This document shows, piece after piece, positions 1-8,961 of a stretch of DNA of 64,000 nucleotides (the stretch's first letter is position 1; the number at the start of each line of letters is the position of its first letter). Position numbers and translations under genes: made by a program. A model generated the notes under the pieces. The model saw nothing but the letters and a program-made list of their open reading frames with translations, was not told the origin of the DNA and searched no databases. Location: the NCBI GenBank assembly GCA_964624795.1, contig CAZUZS010000003.1:62001-126000 (forward strand). The letters are read 5' to 3'. The stretch is from CAZUZS01 sp964624795 (GTDB lineage: Bacteria; Calditrichota; Calditrichia; RBG-13-44-9).

Positions 1-533
1 TTCTGAATCATGGGTGCGATAACGACATTCCCGGACTGGAAACTCAACTGGTCCCTGATAACGAAGTCACTTAGCGGTACCACTATAGGATGCGCCTGCT
101 CCCATAGCCAATCCAGTATGCCCTCTTCCTGCATATTGTGAATAAGAAGCGTAAAATCGGACTTCAGATTTTCGCTCACAGGTGTCAGAATTTCATTATC
201 AAATAAAAACACTTCGCTATCGGTATGGGGAATGACCTTAATCGCAATCTCATCCAGGTTGGCAACAATTTGCCGGTATTCCAGACTCTGGGTAATGATT
301 GATGAGAGCCTTTGGATAGTAAAAAATTCATCAAGAGAATCGGCAATTTCACCATGGATTTTCTTGTGATGTTCCAGTTCATCACGCAGACCGTTGAAAT
401 CGTTTTTGAGTTGATTTACTAATACCAAATAATTCTCGAAAACCACGTCCAGTTGTGGTGCCTCTTTCAACGGCTCTTTGTAAATATCAAAAATCTCATT
501 TGCATTGAGCTGGGCAAACGGTTCGGAAAACAT
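1..533 (-). CDS. Sensor-like protein, N-terminal part, cut by window edge
   Basis: An open frame runs from an ATG at 531-533, preceded by a good AAAGGAG ribosome site, to the left edge without a stop, giving the first 177 residues. They start MFSEPFAQLNANEIF, continue with a helical, charged stretch (about residues 30-75, probable coiled coil) and then a segment that looks like a GAF-type sensory domain (about residues 80-177, with EVFLFDNEILTPVSE and NVVIAPMIQ). Inference: an N-terminal sensory region of a histidine kinase or other signalling protein; the output domain lies outside the window. It follows the HDOD gene by about 25 bp on the same strand, so it is probably the tail of the flagellar transcription unit. 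The GAF reading is by pattern only. Confidence 0.55.
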   Translation of the reverse strand, partial: MFSEPFAQLNANEIFDIYKEPLKEAPQLDVVFENYLVLVNQLKNDFNGLRDELEHHKKIHGEIADSLDEFFTIQRLSSIITQSLEYRQIVANLDEIAIKVIPHTDSEVFLFDNEILTPVSENLKSDFTLLIHNMQEEGILDWLWEQAHPIVVPLSDFVIRDQLSFQSGNVVIAPMIQ

Positions 534-557
534 CCTTATTCTCCTTTCTTTAACATA

Positions 558-1454
558 TCATGCAACCATTTCCTTGTTAGTTAACAGTTCCAGGAATTCG
601 CTGACTTTCTCAGCTTCTTCAAGGAATTTCTCCTGGTAGAATTCAAGAGAGTTCCCATTCCTCGGGAACAAGTCATGCAAAACGCTCTCAATGTATTCTT
701 CGGTGATTTCACCTTGCTGTTCAACGCCGCTTCCCTCATCTATTGAATAGCTGATCAAATCTGCGGCATGGATAATATTGACCAGATCCTGATAAACATG
801 GTTCTGCTCCGGATTATGATGAAATCGAATGGCTCGTACTATTTTCTCAGGCAGATTCCACCCCTCACTCAACCAGGACCCTAATTGAGCATGGGTAAAG
901 CCCAGATAAACGCTTTCAGCCTGGTTGAAACTTATCCCCTGATCTTTCGCATATTTCAAGTTGGCATCAAACTCCTGCGGAAATTGCTGCAATAACACCG
1001 GGTATCCAATATCGTGCAGCAGCCCGGCCGAGAACACTTCTCCGGCTACCGGGTAATGAACATATTTCGAAAGAATACGCGCACCGCGTCCAACAATAAA
1101 CGCATGACGCCAAAACTGATCGATCTTAAATTCATCCTCAAACCGGTTAATCGATAGCTGGTCAATCACCGAGATACTCAACACCAAATCTCGCAATGCG
1201 GTAAAACCCAACACCACAATTGCCAGATTTATTGTCGATATTTTTCGGGGAAAGCCGTAATATGCGGAATTAGCAAGCTTGAGGATACGAGCAGCCAATA
1301 TCTGGTCAGCGGAGATGAGTTGAGCGACATTGGAAGCGGAGGTGCGGGGATTTTCCACCATCTCCATTACCTTAAGTGCGATGTGGGGCAAAGTAGAAAG
1401 TTTGGCCAGACTGCGAACTCTTTTTTCTACAAATTCCGGTGACAGGGTCTGCAT
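558..1454 (-). CDS. HDOD domain signalling protein
   Basis: 298 aa. The body matches the HDOD (HD-related output domain) family: an N-terminal LSTLPHIALKVMEMVENP helix pair, SADQILAARILKLANSAYYG, INLAIVVLGFTALRDLVLS, then FSAGLLHDIGYPVLLQQFP. HDOD proteins are usually non-catalytic signalling modules linked to chemotaxis, motility and stress. It sits downstream of fliA, 16 bp after a small charged gene and just before a sensor-like gene, which suggests a motility-regulating role (inference). The ribosome site is weak (GAAGG about 10 nt upstream of ATG). Confidence 0.85.
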   Translation of the reverse strand: MQTLSPEFVEKRVRSLAKLSTLPHIALKVMEMVENPRTSASNVAQLISADQILAARILKLANSAYYGFPRKISTINLAIVVLGFTALRDLVLSISVIDQLSINRFEDEFKIDQFWRHAFIVGRGARILSKYVHYPVAGEVFSAGLLHDIGYPVLLQQFPQEFDANLKYAKDQGISFNQAESVYLGFTHAQLGSWLSEGWNLPEKIVRAIRFHHNPEQNHVYQDLVNIIHAADLISYSIDEGSGVEQQGEITEEYIESVLHDLFPRNGNSLEFYQEKFLEEAEKVSEFLELLTNKEMVA

Positions 1455-1470
1455 TTCTCAGGAGCCTTCT

Positions 1471-1797
1471 TTATATTTTAACGTCCAGATGTTTAATCGT
1501 CCCGTTTGCTTTCTTTTCGATCCTATTCTGTTCAGGCTTTGCTTCCTGATCAGTTGTCTGTTGCCGGGTTTCTTCCTCGTTTTCCCGGCTTTCTTCTCTT
1601 CCCTCCTTTTCGTCCCGAATACGACTTTTTTCTGATTTTTCGGCTGCCTCTGTACGCTCGTGTGTGTCTTCCAGATGTTTCTGAACCTCGCCTTCAAATA
1701 TTCTCACCTGGTTTTGAGGCAAATGTTTGATGGATTGAAATCCCTTATCTGCCGACAAAGCCGCTATCTGAATATTTTGAATCTTAATCGGTATCAT
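1471..1797 (-). CDS. Small highly charged hypothetical protein
   Basis: 108 aa from the ATG at 1795-1797, which has GAGAGG about 8 nt upstream; a GTG at 1812 would add five residues. The N-terminus (MIPIKIQNIQIAALSADKGF) is ordinary and could fold; from about residue 40 the protein is almost only Glu, Lys, Arg, Gln and Asn and should be a long helix, coiled coil or disordered tail. No family recognised. The position between fliA and the HDOD gene on the same strand suggests a motility-linked role. Its charge-rich low-complexity composition also yields open frames on the other strand, which were discounted. Confidence 0.5.
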   Translation of the reverse strand: MIPIKIQNIQIAALSADKGFQSIKHLPQNQVRIFEGEVQKHLEDTHERTEAAEKSEKSRIRDEKEGREESRENEEETRQQTTDQEAKPEQNRIEKKANGTIKHLDVKI

Positions 1798-1812
1798 CAG
1801 GACACCTCTCAC

Positions 1813-1947
1813 ACATATTAGTTTTTACAAAAACGATACCACAATTCTAACAAATGATTAGCCCTATATTTACAACAGGTTAGAGTGATTGGCTAACGAG
1901 CTCCCCGCCTTGTTGTCGCATTTTTCACGACCACTTCTGTGCGGAAT
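1813..1947 (-). other. Intergenic gap between fliA and the charged-protein gene
   Basis: 135 bp without a gene. On the minus strand it holds a weak GTTAG/CTAAC inverted repeat and no T-run terminator. No convincing sigma-70, sigma-54 or sigma-28 promoter was found, so it is unclear whether the last three genes are read through from fliA or have their own promoter. Confidence 0.3.
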
Positions 1948-2703
1948 TTAAACATACATCTCGTGGGATATCATTTTACGCATCCGTTCCATAGTTTCGC
2001 TGTGTATCTGAGAAATTCGGGATTCCGACACACTCAAAATTTTGCCAATCTCTTTGAATGTTAAGTGCTCGTAGTAATATAATGTTACTGCGAGACGCGC
2101 CTTTTCGGGCAGTTTTTTAATCACTTTGACCAGGATCTTTTTCATCTCTTCACCCTCCAGGCTGTCCAGGGCATTCGCACTGCCTTCGTCTTCCACCACG
2201 TCGTACAAATTGTGCTCATCGTAATTCTGATTCGGTTTGTCCAGCGACACGATGTTGGTGTGATTCACCTGCGATTGCCAGTGCTGGTACTCGGATTCAG
2301 AGATGCCCAACTGTTGCGCAACCTCCTGGGCCGGCACATCGCCGCGATAATGTTGCTCAAGATCTTCCACAATCCGTTTAATTTTGCTGGATTTGGATCG
2401 CAACGAGCGTGGCACCCAATCCTGTTTTCGTAACTCATCGATGATGGCGCCACGTACCCGCGGAATTGCATAAGTCTCGAACTTGATGCCGAAATACGGA
2501 TTATACCGATCCAGCGCTTCTCCCAGCCCAATCACCCCAATGTTGACCAGGTCATCCCGCTCCAGATGATGCGGAACCGATTTAAACAATTTGTTGACCA
2601 CGTAATGCACTACACCTAAATACTTCTGCATCAAGCGGTCCCGCATCTCTACGCTTTTGTTCTCGAAATAGCTTTGCCACAATGGATCGACTTGTTTTTT
2701 CAT
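1948..2703 (-). CDS. fliA: Flagellar sigma factor sigma-28
   Basis: 251 aa sigma-70-family factor of the FliA/SigD/WhiG type. Region 2 is visible in DLVNIGVIGLGEALDRYNP, FETYAIPRVRGAIIDELRK and DWVPRSLR (the last is typical of sigma-28 proteins); region 3 covers about residues 115-165; region 4 ends in LTFKEIGKILSVSESRISQIH, the helix-turn-helix that reads the -35 TAAA box. ATG at 2703 is preferred over the upstream GTG at 2712 because AGGTGG lies 5 nt before it. A matching promoter is present in this window upstream of flbD (14501-14527). The anti-sigma factor FlgM is not in the window. Confidence 0.95.
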   Translation of the reverse strand: MKKQVDPLWQSYFENKSVEMRDRLMQKYLGVVHYVVNKLFKSVPHHLERDDLVNIGVIGLGEALDRYNPYFGIKFETYAIPRVRGAIIDELRKQDWVPRSLRSKSSKIKRIVEDLEQHYRGDVPAQEVAQQLGISESEYQHWQSQVNHTNIVSLDKPNQNYDEHNLYDVVEDEGSANALDSLEGEEMKKILVKVIKKLPEKARLAVTLYYYEHLTFKEIGKILSVSESRISQIHSETMERMRKMISHEMYV

Positions 2704-2720
2704 AATGACCACCTATCCGT

Positions 2721-2975
2721 TTATTTTGCCATGTTGGGGGTTGCTTGCTTCATTTCATCTTTTGCCTTTTTCTTCGCGCCGGCATTTTTCATCCTCGCGG
2801 AATCCAACGACAGTTTATTTATCAAAAGATTGCCGGCCAGGAAAAGGGCACTTATGACCAGGTATATAACCAGCGACCGGATGAGGTTGTCCTGTAGCGG
2901 CAACCGCATATAAAACCCGGATATCAGCGCAATACAGAATGTGAGCAGAGTAAGCTTGTATCCTGAATTTGTCAT
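2721..2975 (-). CDS. Small two-segment membrane protein of the flagellar cluster
   Basis: 84 aa with a strong AGGAGG site 7 nt before ATG and a 4-nt ATGA overlap with the flhG stop, so translation is coupled to flhG. Two hydrophobic segments (about residues 8-23 and 33-52) are followed by a short basic C-terminal tail (KNAGAKKKAKDEMK). No family recognised. It occupies the slot between flhG and fliA, where other bacteria have chemotaxis genes or unrelated small proteins. The coupling supports a real gene; function unknown. Confidence 0.7.
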   Translation of the reverse strand: MTNSGYKLTLLTFCIALISGFYMRLPLQDNLIRSLVIYLVISALFLAGNLLINKLSLDSARMKNAGAKKKAKDEMKQATPNMAK

Positions 2976-3838
2976 ACATTTACCTCCTGATATGCTCTAT
3001 GATTTCGCGTTTTGAATTCCTTTTTTGGGGAATGGATTGCCGTGGCAATTCTTTTGACTGCAGCCCATGCTTCGGCCTGGCGGGAGAACTCCCAAAGGGG
3101 CTTTTGCTCCATCCCGGAACGTTTTACTTCCATGTCGAAAGGGATAACGCCCAGAAGATCGATTTCAAAACCAAGGAAATGCTGCAATGCCAGGTTAAGA
3201 TTCTGATGCGTTTCGGGACCGCTCTTATCGCCAATCACCTGGTTCACCACAAGGCGAAAATCGGGGTCGATGAGATACGGCAACGAAGCTTTAATAAAGG
3301 TGTAGGAATCAATAACCGAAGTCGGATCTGTGATGCTGACCAACAGTCCCAGGTCGGCTTGCTGAAGCAGGGAAAGATTCCACTGGTTGAGTCCGGTTTG
3401 CGAATCCAGCACGATATAGGAATAATCAGCGGCAAGCGGTTCAAGAAGTTCCAGAAACGTATTCGCACTGTCCGAAATATTGTATCGAAAATTCTGCGCA
3501 GGCGCGCTGTTGGCCAGCAAATCAAGATTTTCGCAAAGCGGGGTAACCGCTCTTTCATCCATTGGTTGTGCCTCATCCATCCAGTAACTTATGGGATAGG
3601 CCGGATCCACATTGGTCAAGACGTGCAGATTAGGGGATTGCATGTTTCCGTCCACCAGCAAAATTCTATTATCGGGGCCGGCCAGTGCGCGGGCAAGATG
3701 AAGGCTGAAGAAGCTCTTTCCCACCCCGCCTTTGCCGCTCAGGACCATAATCACCTTTTGCCAGGTGCGTCCGAAGCCGGACATTCGCAATTGCTGTTCC
3801 CCGGCTAAAATTCTCAAATTTGTTGCCTGATCCTTCAT
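2972..3838 (-). CDS. flhG: MinD-like ATPase FlhG (flagellar number regulator)
   Basis: 288 aa from ATG at 3836-3838 (a TTG at 3844 is the alternative). The N-terminal KDQATNLRILA matches the DQAxxLR helix by which FlhG stimulates the FlhF GTPase. The deviant Walker A motif GKGGVGKS is at about residues 35-42, followed by LLVDGNMQSPN and YIVLDSQTG, the MinD/ParA signature. FlhG works with FlhF at the membrane to set flagellum number and position. The gene overlaps both neighbours by a few bases. Confidence 0.95.
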   Translation of the reverse strand: MKDQATNLRILAGEQQLRMSGFGRTWQKVIMVLSGKGGVGKSFFSLHLARALAGPDNRILLVDGNMQSPNLHVLTNVDPAYPISYWMDEAQPMDERAVTPLCENLDLLANSAPAQNFRYNISDSANTFLELLEPLAADYSYIVLDSQTGLNQWNLSLLQQADLGLLVSITDPTSVIDSYTFIKASLPYLIDPDFRLVVNQVIGDKSGPETHQNLNLALQHFLGFEIDLLGVIPFDMEVKRSGMEQKPLWEFSRQAEAWAAVKRIATAIHSPKKEFKTRNHRAYQEVNV

Positions 3839-3840
3839 GA

Positions 3841-5067
3841 TCAATTCATTACTCCCTTAAAAATTAGATTCGCCACAACAGACTTTTCCGCGGCGCTGAT
3901 ATCGTTTGGCACCACCTGCCCGGTGGTAAGAAACGATACCGGTAATTGATATTTGTAGATAATGTTCAAAATATTGCCGGTATTGATTGCCTCATCCAGT
4001 TTCGAGAAAATGAAGCGGTTGGGCTTCATCACGCTAAATTTCCGGATTATATCCAGAAGGTTTTTCAATCCGGTGGTGAGGCTCAGAACCAGGTGAACTT
4101 CATCCGGATTGGACATCTGGATGAACTGGTTCAGGCTCCGCAGATGTTCTTCATTTTTCTGGCTGCGACCGACGGTGTCTATCAGAATAATGTCCTTGTC
4201 CCGGAATTTGAATATGGCATCCCGAATATCTTCCGGGCTGTAGGCGACATTCATCGGAATGCTGGCGATATTTGCAAAGGTCTGCAGTTGTTCAATGGCA
4301 GCAATCCGGTAAGTATCGGCCGAAATCAGGGCCACTTTCCGCTGGCTGTAAAGTTTGAGATTGGCGGCCAGTTTGGCTACCGTTGTAGTTTTTCCGACGC
4401 CGGTAGGCCCAACCAAAGCAACAACGTAAGGAGCGCGTTTCGCTTTTTCGAGCGGCTCGGGAATCTTGACCATGCGAGTCAGCAGGTTTAAAAGATTTGT
4501 CGCCACCACGCTCTGATTTTTGTAGTCGGCGGGACTGGTTTGCGAATAGACTGTTTGCACAATCGCTTTTGCCAGATCTTCATGCACCTCACCATCCACC
4601 AATTTTTTCAAAATTGCTTTAAACGGATCGGGAAGCGCCGGCATGCGGCTGTATTTCAGGAAATCCGAAACCTGGGCCAGAACCTTTTTGACGTCCTTGA
4701 TCTCATCGTGAAGAAGCTTAATTTCGTTGGTTTGCTGGGCAATTGTGGCGTTCATTGACGCAGATCCCGAAAGGGATCCATTGCCATTGCTCTTGCCATT
4801 CCCGTTACCGTTCCCGGGTATTCTCACGGAAGTTTGTGTCTGATAAGCTTCCCTTACCTTGGGGGGAATCGACCCAATATCCTCTGAATTTTTTGCGCCG
4901 TCCGTTGCTGCTGTTATTTCATAAAGTTCTTTGCTGTTGATAAAATCCAGGATACCGCCTTCCTTGATTTTGCGGGAATTAAGGATGACGGCGTTAGCAC
5001 CCAATTCCGACTTAACCTGGTCAAATGCTTCCTGAAATGATTTTCCTGTAAATTTCTTAATTTTCAT
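3841..5067 (-). CDS. flhF: SRP-type GTPase FlhF (flagellar placement)
   Basis: 408 aa from ATG at 5065-5067 (GAGGA six bases upstream); the longer frame opens with TTG at 5073. Domain order: B domain (about 1-60, KKFTGKSFQEAFDQVKSELG), a variable linker with a Gly-Asn repeat (about 85-100), then the N and G domains of the SRP GTPase fold. GTP-binding motifs visible: GPTGVGKTTT (about 220-229), ISADTYRIAAIEQL, LIDTVGR and FSKLDEA. FlhF selects the pole or site of flagellar assembly with FlhG. It overlaps flhA by 11 nt. Confidence 0.96.
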   Translation of the reverse strand: MKIKKFTGKSFQEAFDQVKSELGANAVILNSRKIKEGGILDFINSKELYEITAATDGAKNSEDIGSIPPKVREAYQTQTSVRIPGNGNGNGKSNGNGSLSGSASMNATIAQQTNEIKLLHDEIKDVKKVLAQVSDFLKYSRMPALPDPFKAILKKLVDGEVHEDLAKAIVQTVYSQTSPADYKNQSVVATNLLNLLTRMVKIPEPLEKAKRAPYVVALVGPTGVGKTTTVAKLAANLKLYSQRKVALISADTYRIAAIEQLQTFANIASIPMNVAYSPEDIRDAIFKFRDKDIILIDTVGRSQKNEEHLRSLNQFIQMSNPDEVHLVLSLTTGLKNLLDIIRKFSVMKPNRFIFSKLDEAINTGNILNIIYKYQLPVSFLTTGQVVPNDISAAEKSVVANLIFKGVMN

Positions 5068-7114
5068 GGCCAATCCTCACTTTGCCGATGCTCTCAATCT
5101 GAATTTCGGGAGGCAGCTCACCAAACGAAATCACAGCTACATCCGGAAATTGGGATTCAATTAGTTTTTTAAAGTAGGCGCGAATTGTCGGCGAACAGAT
5201 AATAACAGGGTGCTCGCCCAGGCTTCCTGCCACGTCAACATTCTCCGCCACACTCCGAAAGATATTTTGAATAACCGCCGGGGCAAGTCCCAGGTTTTCC
5301 GAAGCCTGTTTCTGCTTTTGCAGAGAAGCGGTGATGGCTTGTTCAATTCTGGGATCAAGCGTGATTGCCCGGATTATGCCGTCTTCGCCCCGGTAAAGTT
5401 TGGCAATTGTGTCGCTCAGAGAATAGCGCACATACTCGGTTAGTACATCCACATTTTTGGTCAGGCTTGCATAGTCCGCCAGAGTTTCCAAAATGCTGAC
5501 CATGTCGCGAACCGGAATTCCTTCCCGCAACAGGTTTTGCAGAACTTTCTGGATCGCGCCAAGCGATAATTGATCCGGAACCAACTCGCCCACCACAGCC
5601 GGGTAATCTTTTTTCAAATTATCCAATAATTGCTGAACTTCCTGGCGGCCCAACAACTTATCTGCGTGTTTGCGAATTACTTCCATGAGGTGGGTTGCCA
5701 AAACCGCCGACGGCTCAACCACGGTGTAGCCGCTCAACTCGGCTTCCTGCCGCTGATCTTCACGAATCCAGACCGCTTCCAGGCCAAATGCCGGCTCAAT
5801 TGTTTTATGCCCGCTCAAGGGCTGCTCGACATTGCCGGCATTCATGGCCAGAAAATGTCCCATCATAATCTGGTCCTGCGCAACATCGTTGCCGCGAATC
5901 TTGATCAGGTACTCTTCGGCACCGAGCTGCAGGTTGTCCCGCACCCTGATTGGCGGGACGATGATGCCGTATTCCAGCGCAATCTGTTTGCGCATGGCGG
6001 TTATGCGGTCAAACAGGTCGCCGCCCTGCTCGGTATCCACCAGTGCAATCAGGTTGTAGCCAATTTCCAGTTCCAGTGGATCGACCTGCAGATAGGTTTC
6101 AATCTTTTCAGTGGGGGCCGGCAATTGCGCTTCATCCGATTCAGCTTCCAGCGTTTCTTCCAATTCCCTCTCCTTCTTCAAACCGAAACCAATACTTCCC
6201 ACTACAGCAGAGAGAATGAAGAAAGGAATCGCAGGAAGACCGGGCGTAACTCCAAACAGGAACAATGTGCCGGAAGCGATGTAAAGCGCCTTGGGATTTG
6301 TAAACAACTGGCGGGTCAGGTCAGTGCCCAGGTTTTCCTTGCTCGCAGCGCGGGTTACAACGATGCCTGCCGAGGTAGAGATAAGCAGCGCCGGGATTTG
6401 GGATACCAGGCCGTCGCCAATGGTCATGAGGGAATATGATTGGAGCGCCTGGGTCAGCGGCATGTGCATTTGCAGCATCCCGATAATCAAGCCGCCAAAG
6501 ATATTAATGGTTGTGATAATCAAACCGGCAATTGCATCACCCTTAACAAATTTGCTGGCGCCGTCCATCGCACCGTAAAAATCAGCTTCCCGGGAAATCT
6601 GCACGCGACGCTCGCGGGCTTCCTCTTCAGTAATGAGGCCGGCGTTCATGTCGGCGTCGATACTCATTTGCTTGCCCGGCATGGCATCTAAGGTGAAACG
6701 GGCGGCAACCTCCGCGATACGACCGGCGCCTTTCACAATCACCACAAACTGAACGATCACCAGAATAAAGAAAACGATGAAACCTACCACATAATTTCCC
6801 TTTACGACAAAGCTGCCGAAAGACCGGATAATCTCTCCGGCATAAGCTTCGCCCAAAATCAGACGGGTCGAAGCAATATTGAGCGAGAGTCGAAAGAGGG
6901 TCATGATGAGCAAAAGGCTGGGGAAAACGGACAGTTCCAGCGGATTTACCAGATAGAGGGAAACGATAAGCAGAACCAGCGCCGCTGAGATGTTCAGGGC
7001 CAACAGAACATCCAGAATAGCAGCCGGAAGCGGCACAATCATGAGCACCAGGATGGAGATGACCCCGATGGCCAGCAGCAAATCGCTGTTATTTTGTAAG
7101 AATTTCCCTCTCAT
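5057..7114 (-). CDS. flhA: Flagellar type III export protein FlhA
   Basis: 685 aa, normal family length. The N-terminal half has about eight membrane segments and the conserved FHIPEP-region cytoplasmic loop (DAMPGKQMSIDADMNAGLI, then READFYGAMDGASKFVKGD). The C-terminal half (about residues 340-685) is the cytoplasmic ring domain that docks export chaperone-substrate complexes. FlhA forms the nonameric export gate with FlhB and FliPQR and couples export to the proton gradient. Spaced 7 bp after flhB; the ribosome site is weak, suggesting coupled translation. Confidence 0.97.
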   Translation of the reverse strand: MRGKFLQNNSDLLLAIGVISILVLMIVPLPAAILDVLLALNISAALVLLIVSLYLVNPLELSVFPSLLLIMTLFRLSLNIASTRLILGEAYAGEIIRSFGSFVVKGNYVVGFIVFFILVIVQFVVIVKGAGRIAEVAARFTLDAMPGKQMSIDADMNAGLITEEEARERRVQISREADFYGAMDGASKFVKGDAIAGLIITTINIFGGLIIGMLQMHMPLTQALQSYSLMTIGDGLVSQIPALLISTSAGIVVTRAASKENLGTDLTRQLFTNPKALYIASGTLFLFGVTPGLPAIPFFILSAVVGSIGFGLKKERELEETLEAESDEAQLPAPTEKIETYLQVDPLELEIGYNLIALVDTEQGGDLFDRITAMRKQIALEYGIIVPPIRVRDNLQLGAEEYLIKIRGNDVAQDQIMMGHFLAMNAGNVEQPLSGHKTIEPAFGLEAVWIREDQRQEAELSGYTVVEPSAVLATHLMEVIRKHADKLLGRQEVQQLLDNLKKDYPAVVGELVPDQLSLGAIQKVLQNLLREGIPVRDMVSILETLADYASLTKNVDVLTEYVRYSLSDTIAKLYRGEDGIIRAITLDPRIEQAITASLQKQKQASENLGLAPAVIQNIFRSVAENVDVAGSLGEHPVIICSPTIRAYFKKLIESQFPDVAVISFGELPPEIQIESIGKVRIGHEN

Positions 7115-7121
7115 GATCAGA

Positions 7122-8192
7122 TCAATTCAATTTCTTGTTTTTCAGTTTGTACACATAAGCCAGAACCTCCGCCACCGCCTGAAAGAACTTGGCAGGAATT
7201 TCCTGGTCAATTTCTACTGCTTTGAACAGTGATCTGGCCAGCGGCGGATCTTCCACGATGGGAATATTATTTTCCACTGCGATCTCTTTTATCCGCTGCG
7301 CGATCCTGTTCTGTCCTTTTGCAACCAGGCGCGGAGCCTGGTCTTTTTCCAGTTGATATTTCAATGCCACGGCATAGTGGGTCGGGTTGGTGATAACGAC
7401 ATCGGCCTCCGGAACGGCCTGCATCATCCGGCTTCGGCTCATCCGTATCTGAAGGCTGCGAATACGCGACTTGATCTGCGGATCGCCCTCGGACTGCTTG
7501 TTTTCATCCTGAACTTCCTGCCGGGTCATTTTCAAATTGTTTGTATGCTCGCGTTTTTGAAAAGCATAGTCGGCCGCTGCTACAACCAGAAAAATAAGTG
7601 AAATTTTGAAACTCACTTTTAAGCCCGCTGCCATCATAAAGGAAATTACATTGTTGGTATCTTTATCAATTAATGGGATCAGTTCATCCTTGTAACCCAT
7701 TATCGCAGCGTAAGCGACGAGGATAATAATGCTCAACTTGGCCAGATTCTTGACCAATTCTTCCAACGATCGTTTCGATAAAATAATTTTCTTAAATCCT
7801 TTGAAGGGATTGAGCTTGTTGGTTTTGGGGGTAATTGGTTCCAGCGTAAAAAGGAAACCAACCTGCAGGATGCTGCTGGCAACACCCAGGATCATGATGG
7901 TACCCATGAAGATCGCCAACTGGATTCCGAATCTTTCCAGGCCAACAATAAAAAAGTAGCGAATAGAATCGGGGGTAAGTTCGGCCATATAGCCGCCGCC
8001 GAAAATATCGCGAAAAGTCTGCGAAAAGAGCTCTGCAAACCGGCCACCCATGGCATAAAGGAGCAACAACCCAAATAGCAGCGAAAAAGCGGAATTCACT
8101 TCCACACTTTTTGCCACATCTCCTTTGCGCCTCGCTTCTTCCAGACGTTTGGGAGTTGGTTGTTCCGTTTTTTCCTGAAAATTATCTGCCAT
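7122..8192 (-). CDS. flhB: Flagellar export switch protein FlhB
   Basis: 356 aa. Four hydrophobic segments within residues 30-210, then the cytoplasmic domain with the autocleavage motif N-P-T-H at residues 269-272 (context VVITNPTHYAVALKYQ), at the same numbering as the Salmonella protein. Self-cleavage after this Asn lets the export gate switch from rod/hook to filament substrates on a signal from FliK. The N-terminal EKTEQPTPKRLEEARRKGD is the usual family opening. Directly adjoins fliR. Confidence 0.97.
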   Translation of the reverse strand: MADNFQEKTEQPTPKRLEEARRKGDVAKSVEVNSAFSLLFGLLLLYAMGGRFAELFSQTFRDIFGGGYMAELTPDSIRYFFIVGLERFGIQLAIFMGTIMILGVASSILQVGFLFTLEPITPKTNKLNPFKGFKKIILSKRSLEELVKNLAKLSIIILVAYAAIMGYKDELIPLIDKDTNNVISFMMAAGLKVSFKISLIFLVVAAADYAFQKREHTNNLKMTRQEVQDENKQSEGDPQIKSRIRSLQIRMSRSRMMQAVPEADVVITNPTHYAVALKYQLEKDQAPRLVAKGQNRIAQRIKEIAVENNIPIVEDPPLARSLFKAVEIDQEIPAKFFQAVAEVLAYVYKLKNKKLN

Positions 8193-8193
8193 T

Positions 8194-8961
8194 TTACATT
8201 ACCTTCATCAGGTAAAGAATATCCGATTCAAAGCTGCCCAGCAGCTTTTTGAATACATAAAAGAAAAGCGGGAACGCAAGCATCAGCGACATAAAGCCAG
8301 CCGAAATGCGAAGCGGAAATCCCACGAAGAAAATGTTCATTTGCGGCACCGCGCGAGCGGTAATTCCCATCGCCACGCTGGTCAGGAACAGGGTCACCAT
8401 TGCAGGGGCAGCAATCTTTACCCCAATGGCAAGTACCGATGCCGAAATATGCATGATCTTGGTGAGCGCCAGGCTTGTCATATTCCAGGTGCCAATTGGC
8501 AGCAGCCGGAAACTGTAAACCACTGCCTCAATCAAAAAATGATGCCCGTCGATGAGCACAAAAATGAGCATGGCCAAAATATTATTCATTCGGGCAATAA
8601 CCGATATCTGCTGGTCGAAAAGCGGATCAAATTCCTGCGCCATGGACAAGCCCATGTCCAGGCCAACATATTCTCCGGCCATTTCGATGCCGGCAAACAG
8701 AAAATTGATCACGATCCCGATGGTAACGCCGGTAAGGATTTCGCCGGCAATCAATGTGATTGCCCGGACAAAATTCAGCTCAAGTTCCGGGGTAATCCGT
8801 TCCACCATGGGGAACACCAGCAATGCCAAAAGGCCGGCGATACCGATTTTCAGCAAGTTCGGAATGCCCTTTATACTGAACACCGGGGCGCTGGCCAGCA
8901 TGGAGACAAAACGCACCAGGATCAGGAAAAACAGCAAAATCTGTTGTTCGGTAAAATTCAT
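8194..8961 (-). CDS. fliR: Flagellar export channel protein FliR
   Basis: 255 aa, strongly hydrophobic, with the family pattern FFLILVRFVSMLASAPVFS at the N-terminus and GEYVGLDMGLSMAQEFDP in the middle. FliR joins FliP and FliQ in the helical core of the export gate. Its ATG overlaps the fliQ stop (TAATG). Confidence 0.95.
   Translation of the reverse strand: MNFTEQQILLFFLILVRFVSMLASAPVFSIKGIPNLLKIGIAGLLALLVFPMVERITPELELNFVRAITLIAGEILTGVTIGIVINFLFAGIEMAGEYVGLDMGLSMAQEFDPLFDQQISVIARMNNILAMLIFVLIDGHHFLIEAVVYSFRLLPIGTWNMTSLALTKIMHISASVLAIGVKIAAPAMVTLFLTSVAMGITARAVPQMNIFFVGFPLRISAGFMSLMLAFPLFFYVFKKLLGSFESDILYLMKVM

Noticed and set aside
1458..1730. Additional frames on both strands over the charged-protein gene
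   Set aside because: Shadows of its Glu/Arg-rich low-complexity sequence.
2969..3808. Long plus-strand frame of 279 codons
   Set aside because: Antisense shadow of flhG, whose motifs and translational coupling are clear.
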